Origin: Chitinophaga pinensis
Lineage (GTDB): Bacteria > Bacteroidota > Bacteroidia > Flavobacteriales_D > Crocinitomicaceae
Assembly (NCBI GenBank): GCA_945897765.1
Contig: CAMDGP010000044.1
Location: forward strand, 1-11,723
Length of the DNA stretch: 11,723 bases
Reading direction: 5' to 3'
The translations under genes and the position numbers were made by a program. The first letter of the stretch is position 1. Each line of letters opens with the position of its first letter. The notes beneath the pieces were generated by a model. That model ran no database searches, was not told the DNA's origin, and worked only from the letters and a program-made list of their open reading frames with translations. Positions 1-6,335 of this stretch are shown here, in pieces.

Positions 1-105
1 AATTGTGGCTTTCCGTGTGTTTTATCACTTATTTATAACTTATTATTAATTTTAAAACTATAATTTGGCTTCGCTTCTCTCAAAAATTAGTCCTTTAAAA
101 AGCAA

Positions 106-882
106 CTAATTCATAGTAAAAAATGCAAGCCCAAAAATGAATAAAATCGAATCTACTAGCTCGATTCTAATGTTATGCTTTGATTCTAAATATTGAATAA
201 ATGAAAACCAAAATGTATTAAATAATACGAGTGTAAACTTGGTCTCTATCGAAAATGATTGAAGCAAAACAAACAAGTTAAGTAGCAATATTGCAATTCT
301 ATAAGACCATTTCTTTCCTATTAATTGCGGCAACGTTTTCATCTTTTTATGATCCATTTTTATATCTCTAGCATCTGAAGGGATTGTTAATGCATAAAAA
401 AATAGCATGGAAGTCAAGTTTCCAATCTCCAATTTTGCTTGCATTAAATTAGGAAGAATAACTAATACAATTGTCCAAACCAATGCTACTAAAAAAGCTT
501 TTAAAAATGGAAATTCACGCCATTTCAAAATGATATAAATCAAAGAAATTAGCAAACATGCGCTTAATAACACTAAATGTTGAAGGTCGAAATTTAGCAG
601 AAGCAAAAACAGACAACTACTTAATAAAAGTCCAAAAAAACACAATAATTGAACTGCTAGAAGATTTAATTCGACCCAGATTTTAAGTGATTCAGTCAAT
701 TGGTTGTTCTTGAATTTATACAAGCGGTGAAAGTTGTAAATTCCAATAACACTAAAGAAAACAGCAGCTGAAAACGTCACTTTTTCTTGCCAATTGTGGT
801 GTAAACCGAAAGTGAAAGCAAATGCAAAAAAACCCAATAAAATGGAAGAGTTTAGAATAAATCTCAAACCAGTTTTTATCAT
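106..882 (-). CDS. UbiA-like integral membrane protein, atypical
   Basis: This is a 258-residue, very hydrophobic protein with roughly seven to nine membrane segments (for example residues 9-27, 34-50, 72-97, 101-119, 127-146, 155-168, 193-210, 214-230 and 241-257). Residues 170-189 read SDARDIKMDHKKMKTLPQLI, which closely matches the second Asp-rich motif of the UbiA prenyltransferase superfamily (Asp173 and Asp177, followed by K-TLP-xLxG). The first motif, normally NxxxDxxxD, should lie near residues 50-58. There the sequence is N50-FHRLYKFK, with the Asn kept and both Asp replaced. UbiA enzymes transfer prenyl groups to aromatic or sugar-phosphate acceptors using Mg-diphosphate held by both motifs, so catalysis by the usual mechanism is doubtful. 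It is the last gene of a minus-strand cluster, starting 1 nt after the family 9 glycosyltransferase stop (TAG-A-ATG), so it is probably co-translated. Family fold assignment is fairly likely; substrate and activity are unknown. Confidence 0.7.
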   Translation of the reverse strand: MIKTGLRFILNSSILLGFFAFAFTFGLHHNWQEKVTFSAAVFFSVIGIYNFHRLYKFKNNQLTESLKIWVELNLLAVQLLCFFGLLLSSCLFLLLLNFDLQHLVLLSACLLISLIYIILKWREFPFLKAFLVALVWTIVLVILPNLMQAKLEIGNLTSMLFFYALTIPSDARDIKMDHKKMKTLPQLIGKKWSYRIAILLLNLFVLLQSFSIETKFTLVLFNTFWFSFIQYLESKHNIRIELVDSILFIFGLAFFTMN

Positions 883-883
883 T

Positions 884-1873
884 CTAATTTAATTGTTGCA
901 TCACTTTTTCGACCGAAATTGATTGAATACAATCACAACTATTTTTGCTTTTACAGCTTTTACAATTTTCATCAAAAACCAAAGCAACGGCATTTTTTCC
1001 TAGTGCTTTCCATCTCCCAGGATGAATAGGTTTTCGAGCAGAAAATAATCCAATAGCTTTAATTCCACATAATCCAGCAATGTGATATGGACCAGTGGAA
1101 CAAGCAACTAAAGCGTTAGATTTTGAAATCAGAAATTGGAGTTGATGCAAGGTCAGTTTTCCACTCGTGTCAATAATATTTGAATGTTTAGGCAATTGAT
1201 TTCTATATAAAACACCTTCACTTTCGGTTCCTGTGAAACAAACAATTTTTCCAATTTTTACCAATTCTAAAGCTAATTCAATATACTTTTCTATCGGCCA
1301 CTCAATTGCGCTTCCTTGCGATTTTGGGTGTAAAACTACAACATTCTTAAAGTCTAAAGATGCGATTTCAGTTGGTAATGTTGTTGCATTAACTTTGAAA
1401 TTTACGCCAACATCTTGAATACTTGAAAAACTTGGGATTTCTTTTAATCCAAGTGGTTTTAATAATTCAAAGTTGAGTTGTGCTTCGTGAAGTTCTGAAT
1501 TCTTTCTAGTAAAATTTACTCTTTTATTACACGTAAGTAGGTGAAATAATCGGTGTGATGTTCCAATTCTAATCGGAATTTTTGCTTGTTTAGCTAGAGA
1601 GGCAATTTCCTTGTTTGGAAAAACATGAATAATACAATCAAAGCCCTTTAACAAATTAACTTTCTCCAAAGTTGGTTGGTTACTCAATTGTTCTAAAGCA
1701 ATGAAGGAATCGATCACAGTGAAGGATTCTATAATACTTTGGGTGTAATTTCTACCTAAAAAAGTCAATTTAGCTTCTGGAAAATGAGTTTTTAACCAAA
1801 CACATAACGGCAAAGTCAACAAAACATCTCCAATACTATCAGTTCGCGAAATAAGAATATTATCGAGTTTCAT
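884..1873 (-). CDS. Glycosyltransferase family 9 (heptosyltransferase-like)
   Basis: This 329-residue protein has the GT-B layout of ADP-heptose:LPS heptosyltransferases. The N-terminal motif R10-TDSIGDVLLTLP (residues 10-22) matches the family's R.D.IGD...TLP signature. H129 to N134 fits the family's HxxxxN helix. The C-terminal nucleotide-sugar half has LHPKSQG (181-187), W192 and S259-T260-G261 with H264, followed by G-RW at 286-288. The tail carries four cysteines at 304, 307, 313 and 315, then IxSISVEKV, the usual C..C....C..I..e.V ending of the family. It should act in the cytoplasm at the inner membrane, adding heptose or another sugar to LPS core or a related glycan; the exact sugar cannot be read from sequence. 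The ATG lies 14 nt inside the end of the upstream GT2 gene, indicating translational coupling. It is not near other recognisable LPS core genes except its two cluster mates. Confidence 0.88.
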   Translation of the reverse strand: MKLDNILISRTDSIGDVLLTLPLCVWLKTHFPEAKLTFLGRNYTQSIIESFTVIDSFIALEQLSNQPTLEKVNLLKGFDCIIHVFPNKEIASLAKQAKIPIRIGTSHRLFHLLTCNKRVNFTRKNSELHEAQLNFELLKPLGLKEIPSFSSIQDVGVNFKVNATTLPTEIASLDFKNVVVLHPKSQGSAIEWPIEKYIELALELVKIGKIVCFTGTESEGVLYRNQLPKHSNIIDTSGKLTLHQLQFLISKSNALVACSTGPYHIAGLCGIKAIGLFSARKPIHPGRWKALGKNAVALVFDENCKSCKSKNSCDCIQSISVEKVMQQLN

Positions 1874-2618
1874 TTAATGTTCTTAAAAGTGAATATTTTC
1901 GGTAGGTAGCAAAGGCACTTAATTTTGATATTTGCCAACCTGTTTTTCCATCAAGAAAACCTCTTTTTATAACAAAACTTTTAAAAAATTGTGTTGCCAT
2001 TTTTAAGTAAACAGTAAATTGAGCAACATTTTTCCCTTGTTTAACTAATTCACCAGCCGCAATTTTACTGAAATATTCAATTTGTTTGAGGTGATCCTCT
2101 TTCGTGTAATATGAATAATGCAAAATGTCACCTTTCAAAAAATCAACTTGTTCTTGTTTGTGGCCTTCTAATTTATCATGTGGATTAACACCTCCCCATT
2201 TTGCAAATTTACGATCGACCAAGCGCACTTTCGTATCTGGATACCATCCACAATGTTTAACCCAAGAACCGCAATAATTCGTTAAGCGATTCATTTCATA
2301 CAAATTAACCTCAGGTTTTTCTTTGGATTTAATTTGTTTAATTGATTTTATCAATTCGTCACTTAAAACCTCATCAGCATCTAAGGATAAAATCCAATCG
2401 AATTGTGCTTGTTTCACTGCGAAATTCTTCTGCTGAATGTGGCCTTCGAAAGGGTTTTGTATCACTTTAGCATTGAATAGTTTACAAATTTCAAGTGTTC
2501 TATCTTTTGAAAATGAATCGACAACTAAAATTTCATCAGCTAATTCTTGAACGGATAAAAGGCAGCGTTCAATATTTCTTTCCTCATTATAAGTGATAAT
2601 AACAACTGATAAATTCAT
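1860..2618 (-). CDS. Glycosyltransferase family 2 (WaaE/KdtX-like)
   Basis: This is a 252-residue soluble GT-A enzyme. It opens with the family 2 signature SVVIITYNEERNI (residues 4-16), has EILVVDSFSKDRT at 29-41 and the metal/nucleotide-binding DAD at residues 80-82 within LSLDADEVLS. The middle has W125-Y-P-D and VNPHDKLEG (144-152), matching the acceptor-side segment of the WaaE/KdtX branch, which adds beta-linked glucose to lipopolysaccharide inner core. The C-terminal basic, aromatic region (F202-R240) is typical for peripheral membrane association. Length is usual for that branch (about 250). It leads the GT2-GT9-UbiA-like cluster, begins 53 nt after the transglycosylase stop and shows no clear promoter of its own, so read-through from the tatA promoter is plausible. 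Donor and acceptor are inferred only from family resemblance. Confidence 0.87.
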   Translation of the reverse strand: MNLSVVIITYNEERNIERCLLSVQELADEILVVDSFSKDRTLEICKLFNAKVIQNPFEGHIQQKNFAVKQAQFDWILSLDADEVLSDELIKSIKQIKSKEKPEVNLYEMNRLTNYCGSWVKHCGWYPDTKVRLVDRKFAKWGGVNPHDKLEGHKQEQVDFLKGDILHYSYYTKEDHLKQIEYFSKIAAGELVKQGKNVAQFTVYLKMATQFFKSFVIKRGFLDGKTGWQISKLSAFATYRKYSLLRTLNETR

Positions 2619-2671
2619 GCCATTAAAAAGGTTGGTATTAGTTTAACCATTAACAATCAAAAAGTTGTATG

Positions 2672-4180
2672 TTATTTTACGCGAATTTTTTGTCCAACAA
2701 TTAAGCGATTTATGTTTGTTCCAGAATTCAGTTTTTTTAGTTGATCCATGGTCATGTTGTGCCTTTGGGCAATTTTCACGAAAGTATCTCCTGAACGTAC
2801 ATTATAATATTTTTTTGTAGCAGCTGGTGGTGGCGGTGTTATTGGAACTACAGGAGCTTCAGCAGTGTATATTTTCAGTTTTTGGCCAACATAAATACTA
2901 GTCGAACGCAAATTATTCCATTCCATCAAATTTTCAACCGTTACATTGTATTTTAAAGCAATATTTTTAAGATTTTCTTGGGATTTTATTTTGTGATAAC
3001 TCAAATATAAAGGAACAGTGGGTGCTAACGAATCAGAACTATTGGAAGAACCAATTTCTCCATTAATTGTGTCGTTAACAATCGGATTTTGGATAATTTG
3101 TGGAGGAACAATTACAGGAAAATATATTGACTTTTCTAATCGATAAAGCGAATCTTCCATTCCAGCTAAAGTGCTAATCAAATGGTTCGGACCAGAAATA
3201 CATCTTCCCTTTTCAGATTTTGGAATGAATGTCGTTTTATAAACTGGATTTAATGCTTTAATTTCATTCAAATCCCAATCTAAAAGCTTAGAAATCGTAT
3301 TCATGTGAACAGCATCGCGCAAACAAACGGTATCTAAATGGATATAATGAATTTTCGCCTCCATGGGAATAATATTATGTTCCGCATGATAAGTTAGCAG
3401 GTAGGCCGCAGCAATAAAATTCGGCACATATCCCTGTGTTTCTGAAGGTAAATAAGGTCTGATTTCCCAATAAGTTGTTTTGTTTCCGGAACGTTTTATA
3501 GCTTTATTTACGTTACCTGGACCAGCATTATAAGCTGCAAGCGCCAAGTTCCAATCACCATAAATTCCATATAATTTCTTTAAGAATTTACATGCCGCCT
3601 CGGTCGCTTTTTCAGGATCCATTCGGTCATCGACGTAATTGTTTTCCTCTAATCCATACTGTAAACCAGTACGATACATAAATTGCCATAAACCTAAGGC
3701 ACCTGCATGAGATTTTACTTGTGGTCGTAATCCACTTTCAATAACTGCCAAAAATCTTAATTCTTCAGGTAAGCCATATTCAATTAATTTTTCACGAAAC
3801 ATGTCAAAATACAATGCTGAACGTCCTAAAACAATGCGACCAAAGCTTCTTCTTTTTGAAGCGAAAAATCGGATTGTTGAAAGCGTAATTGGGTTACAGT
3901 CCATTGGAAAAGTGGACATCTGATTGATTTTTTCTAATCGTTGACAGTAAATTTCGTCAGAAAAAAGTGGTGCTTGGTTTGGTTCGTAATTTAAAGCATT
4001 AATGATTGAATCGTAGCGCTTATCATTTACATAATCAGCATAAAACAAATTCAAACTTTGCTCTACTGTATTAATAAACGCAATAGGGTTGAGATCGTTT
4101 TTATTATAATTGTGCGGAAGTTGAGCAAAGATTTGCCCGAGAAAAAAGATGGAAAAAAATATGCTTATTGTTTTAATCAT
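2672..4180 (-). CDS. Secreted lytic murein transglycosylase, MltD-like, with two LysM domains
   Basis: This 502-residue protein has a Sec signal peptide (residues 1 to about 20, hydrophobic ISIFFSIFFLG, probable cut around FAQ-LP) with no lipobox cysteine. The SLT goose-lysozyme-like domain covers about 125-265. The catalytic glutamate is E148 in AVIESGLRP, followed by GALGLWQFM (160-168) and AYNAGPGNV (216-224). A linker with Ser/Pro-rich stretches leads to LysM 1 (about 395-438, HKIKSQENLKNIALKYNV) and LysM 2 (about 457-501, YNVRSGDTFVKIAQRHNM), separated by the proline run PITPPPPAA. Members cleave the MurNAc-GlcNAc bond to give 1,6-anhydro ends and bind peptidoglycan through LysM. E. coli MltD has the same order but is a lipoprotein; here anchoring would rely on LysM only. 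The start codon overlaps the gatA stop in an ATGA, so the two genes are likely translationally coupled. Confidence 0.93.
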   Translation of the reverse strand: MIKTISIFFSIFFLGQIFAQLPHNYNKNDLNPIAFINTVEQSLNLFYADYVNDKRYDSIINALNYEPNQAPLFSDEIYCQRLEKINQMSTFPMDCNPITLSTIRFFASKRRSFGRIVLGRSALYFDMFREKLIEYGLPEELRFLAVIESGLRPQVKSHAGALGLWQFMYRTGLQYGLEENNYVDDRMDPEKATEAACKFLKKLYGIYGDWNLALAAYNAGPGNVNKAIKRSGNKTTYWEIRPYLPSETQGYVPNFIAAAYLLTYHAEHNIIPMEAKIHYIHLDTVCLRDAVHMNTISKLLDWDLNEIKALNPVYKTTFIPKSEKGRCISGPNHLISTLAGMEDSLYRLEKSIYFPVIVPPQIIQNPIVNDTINGEIGSSNSSDSLAPTVPLYLSYHKIKSQENLKNIALKYNVTVENLMEWNNLRSTSIYVGQKLKIYTAEAPVVPITPPPPAATKKYYNVRSGDTFVKIAQRHNMTMDQLKKLNSGTNINRLIVGQKIRVK

Positions 4181-5586
4181 TCTTTTAATTTCTCAATGCT
4201 TTTAGCAAAATTAAATAACTCTTGCTCAGCAAAATGGGTTGTCATTAATTGTAAACCGTAAGGTAAACCGTTTGAATGTATCGCTAAAGGCATACTTATG
4301 GCAGGATTTCCTGTAAGATTGGCATGTACTGTAAAGATATCTTGCAAATACATTTGAATCGGGTCTTTTACGGAATTTTTCTCAAATGCTGTGGAAGGTG
4401 TGGTAGGCATAATTAAAACATCCACTTGCGCCAACATTTCATTGGTTTTGTTTTGTAAAACACGTCTAACTTTTTGAGCCTTTGTATAATAAGCATCGTA
4501 ATAGCCATGAGAAAGAACAAAAGTTCCTGTCATAATACGACGTTTAACTTCTGCACCAAATCCTTCACTTCTAGATTTAATATAGGTTTGTTCAACTCCT
4601 TTAGCTTCAGAACTTCTATGTCCGTAATGTACTCCATCAAATCGCGACAAATTAGAAGATGCTTCTGCAGTTGTTAAAACATAATAAGTTGGAACCAAGT
4701 AATCAAGATAAGGAAAACTCAATTCAACAATTTCGTGTCCATCGTTTTTCAATCCTTCGATTGTTTTGTCGAGATGAAGTTTTACTTCTGCGTCTAATCC
4801 AGGATGCGACATACATTCTTTAATGACTCCAATTTTTTCTTTTGGAACAGTCGTTAAAGCATTGATTGTTAATTCTTTTGAGGAAGAAGTTGCGTCCATT
4901 TCATCTTTTCCACCCATAATTTGGAGTAAAAGTGCTGCATCTTCTAAGTTATTGGTGAATGTTCCAATTTGGTCGAAAGAGGATGCATAAGCAATTAAAC
5001 CATAGCGACTAATTCTTCCATAAGTTGGTTTTAATCCGTAAGTTCCTGTCCATGATGCAGGCTGACGAACAGAACCACCTGTGTCACTTCCAAGAGAAAC
5101 TGTACATAAATTTGCTGAAACTGCGACTGCTGAACCGCCTGAAGAACCACCTGGAACATAGTTCTTTTTCAAATTATTTTCAACGGAGCCAAAAGCAGAA
5201 TTTTCGTTCGAACTTCCCATTGCAAACTCGTCGCAATTAAGTCTCCCAATAATTATAGCGTCTTCATCGATTAAACGTTGAAGAGCTGTTGCTGTATAAA
5301 GGGATTCAAATCCTTCTAATATTTTGGAAGAAGCAGATACTTTATGATTTTTGTAACAAATATTGTCTTTGATTCCAATTACAACTCCAGCTAATTTACC
5401 AGCTGTGCCATTTTTGATTTTTTCATCTACGATTAGAGCTTGTTGTCTAGCTGATTCAGTAAACACTTCCAGGAAGGCGTTAAGGTGCAGGTTCTTATCA
5501 ATAGCTTCTAAAAAATAATTAGTTATTGATAATACCGTTTCACCGGAGAGCACTGCTTCCTTTACTTCTTTAATCGTACGATACAT
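4177..5586 (-). CDS. gatA: Asp-tRNA(Asn)/Glu-tRNA(Gln) amidotransferase subunit A
   Basis: This 469-residue protein belongs to the amidase-signature family and provides the glutaminase subunit of GatCAB, which converts Glu-tRNA(Gln) (and often Asp-tRNA(Asn)) to the amidated forms. The Ser-cisSer-Lys triad is visible: K73 in VIGIKDNI, S148 in PGGSSGGSA, and nucleophile S172 in GSDTGGSVRQP; the 24-residue spacing of the two serines matches the family. GRLNCDEFAMGSSNENSAFG (114-133) and SRYGLIAYASSFDQIG are strongly GatA-specific rather than generic amidase. Length is near the usual 480. gatB and gatC are not in the window, which is common since the three are often scattered in Bacteroidota. The gene sits 5 nt after tatA and overlaps the transglycosylase by 4 nt. 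It acts in the cytoplasm despite its envelope neighbours. Confidence 0.97.
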   Translation of the reverse strand: MYRTIKEVKEAVLSGETVLSITNYFLEAIDKNLHLNAFLEVFTESARQQALIVDEKIKNGTAGKLAGVVIGIKDNICYKNHKVSASSKILEGFESLYTATALQRLIDEDAIIIGRLNCDEFAMGSSNENSAFGSVENNLKKNYVPGGSSGGSAVAVSANLCTVSLGSDTGGSVRQPASWTGTYGLKPTYGRISRYGLIAYASSFDQIGTFTNNLEDAALLLQIMGGKDEMDATSSSKELTINALTTVPKEKIGVIKECMSHPGLDAEVKLHLDKTIEGLKNDGHEIVELSFPYLDYLVPTYYVLTTAEASSNLSRFDGVHYGHRSSEAKGVEQTYIKSRSEGFGAEVKRRIMTGTFVLSHGYYDAYYTKAQKVRRVLQNKTNEMLAQVDVLIMPTTPSTAFEKNSVKDPIQMYLQDIFTVHANLTGNPAISMPLAIHSNGLPYGLQLMTTHFAEQELFNFAKSIEKLKE

Positions 5587-5591
5587 AAGAT

Positions 5592-5765
5592 TTATTTATC
5601 GTCAGTTGTTTTAACTTCAGTTGAGTTTTCTCCTTTTGAAGCATCCTTGAATTCTTTAACACCTTTTCCAAGTCCTCTCATTAATTCTGGAATTTTTTTA
5701 CCTCCAAAAAAGAGTAATACTACAACTAATACTAAAATAATTTCAGGTGCTCCAAATTTACCCAT
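5592..5765 (-). CDS. tatA: Twin-arginine translocase protein TatA/TatE
   Basis: This is a 57-residue protein, easily missed because of its size. It begins MGKFGAPEIILVLVVVLLFF, with a short periplasmic N-terminus and one membrane helix (about residues 7-20). The hinge FGGKKIPEL (20-28) follows, then an amphipathic helix (MRGLGKGVKEFKDA, 29-42) and a charged tail ending in DDK. The invariant FG hinge and the K-x-PEL-RxLG-xxxKEFK pattern are diagnostic for the TatA family. TatA oligomerises with TatC to move folded proteins bearing a twin-arginine signal across the inner membrane. No tatC is nearby. The ATG is the only good start, 15 to 20 nt after a TAnnTTTG promoter core, and the upstream stretch is A-rich with no Shine-Dalgarno. 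It is the first gene of the tatA-gatA-transglycosylase run. TatA versus TatE cannot be distinguished from sequence. Confidence 0.94.
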   Translation of the reverse strand: MGKFGAPEIILVLVVVLLFFGGKKIPELMRGLGKGVKEFKDASKGENSTEVKTTDDK

Positions 5766-5786
5766 GGTTCTTTTTTTTAATTTCTA

Positions 5787-5794
5787 CAAAGTTA
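5787..5794 (-). promoter_or_regulatory. Promoter core (-7 element) for tatA-gatA operon
   Basis: Read on the minus strand this is TAACTTTG, an exact match to the Bacteroidota sigma-ABfr -7 consensus TAnnTTTG. It lies 21 nt before the tatA ATG, giving a leader of roughly 15 nt. A convincing -33 TTG element is not visible; the region at the expected distance is only T-rich. Confidence 0.6.
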
Positions 5795-5951
5795 CTTAAA
5801 TAAACTTAAAATCATTTATTATGAATTTCAATAGCAATAAAATTCAAAGTAATTAACGTTTTTGAATTTAAGAATAAGCTTTCTTTATACCATTCAAAAT
5901 TTAAATCCAAATTATCAACTAAAAAACCCTGATTTAAGCTAGTATTTTTTT

Positions 5952-5994
5952 GCCTTTCTTTTTGCTTGACCAAAAAGAAACAAAAAGTCAAGGC
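5952..5994. repeat. Overlapping inverted repeats forming two alternative hairpins
   Basis: Arms TTTCTTTTTG (5955-5964) and CAAAAAGAAA (5971-5980) are perfect 10-bp complements around the loop CTTGAC. That loop is itself complementary to GTCAAG at 5987-5992, and GCCTT (5952-5956) can pair with AAGGC (5990-5994). The two folds exclude each other. CAAAAAG is also directly repeated at 5971 and 5981. From memory, similar CTTGAC/GTCAAG sequences recur between genes in many Bacteroidota genomes; this is recollection, not a search result. Confidence 0.75.
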
Positions 5995-5996
5995 TC

Positions 5997-6178
5997 TGAA
6001 TTTCTGTTTGTTCGCAGGTCATTATCCTATAAATAATTATATTTCGTTGCGAACAATTTTAACTCCTTTCTGAAACTGAAATTTTTTAATCCGTCAGCTG
6101 ACGGAACAGAAATTTTAAAAATTAACAGTTTCAGTTCAGTAGATAAAACCCAGAAATTCAAGGCCATTTATTGTTCGC
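5997..6178. repeat. Nested palindromic intergenic element
   Basis: Several inverted repeats are nested here. TGAATTTCTG (5997-6006) is complementary to CAGAAATTCA (6151-6160). TTGTTCGC (6008-6015) is complementary to GCGAACAA (6049-6056), and a second TTGTTCGC copy at 6171-6178 can compete for it. CTGAAACTG (6070-6078) is complementary to CAGTTTCAG (6126-6134). The centre is a perfect 16-bp palindrome, TCCGTCAGCTGACGGA (6090-6105). Together with 5952-5994 it resembles a compound REP/MITE-like non-coding element. No open reading frame or obvious target duplication is seen. Confidence 0.65.
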
Positions 6179-6216
6179 TAATATTCACTAAATAGCTCTC
6201 ACTTCGATAAAATACT

Positions 6217-6260
6217 TGATTTTCAAATTTCGTATATTTAATAATCAAATTTGAGAATCA
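6217..6260. repeat. 14-bp imperfect inverted repeat
   Basis: TGATTTTCAAATTT (6217-6230) pairs with AAATTTGAGAATCA (6247-6260) with a single mismatch around a 16-nt loop. It lies beyond the infB terminator in the minus-strand direction. It could be a back-up terminator stem, a protein-binding site, or a further part of the neighbouring repeat cluster. Confidence 0.55.
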
Positions 6261-6279
6261 TAAGATTCTATTTTAAACA

Positions 6280-6313
6280 AAATTGTCACCTTAAATAAAT
6301 AAGATGACAATTT
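6280..6313 (-). terminator. Probable intrinsic terminator of rimP-nusA-infB
   Basis: AAATTGTCA (6280-6288) and TGACAATTT (6305-6313) form a 9-bp stem extended, after one mismatch, by CTTA/TAAG, with a 6-nt loop. On the minus strand the stem starts 22 nt after the infB stop and ends in a U-rich run (TTTTGTTT). The stem is A+T-rich, so efficiency is uncertain, but position and shape fit the end of the operon. Confidence 0.65.
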
Positions 6314-6335
6314 AAATCTAATTATGGTTAGTTAA

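Larger units (their letters stand above)
5766..6335. other. 570-bp spacer between infB and tatA
   Basis: This is the longest gene-free stretch of the window. From left to right it contains the tatA promoter, about 150 bp of featureless A+T-rich DNA, the compound inverted-repeat element at 5952-6178, an imperfect inverted repeat at 6217-6260 and the infB terminator. No tRNA cloverleaf and no convincing small reading frame was found on either strand. Confidence 0.7.

Noticed and set aside
1..105. Possible gene end or promoter in the left-edge DNA
   Set aside because: Short frames there have no recognisable content. The best promoter-like string on the minus strand (TAATTTTTG) has the wrong spacing for TAnnTTTG, and no strong terminator stem follows the UbiA-like gene.
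2619..2671. A separate promoter or terminator between the transglycosylase and GT2 genes
   Set aside because: The 53-nt gap has only a 4-bp GGTT/AACC complementarity followed by T residues and no TAnnTTTG core. This is too weak to call.
6008..6178. A CRISPR array suggested by three copies of TTGTTCGC or its complement
   Set aside because: The copies are only 8 bp, in mixed orientation and unevenly spaced. They belong to nested palindromes, not repeat-spacer units.
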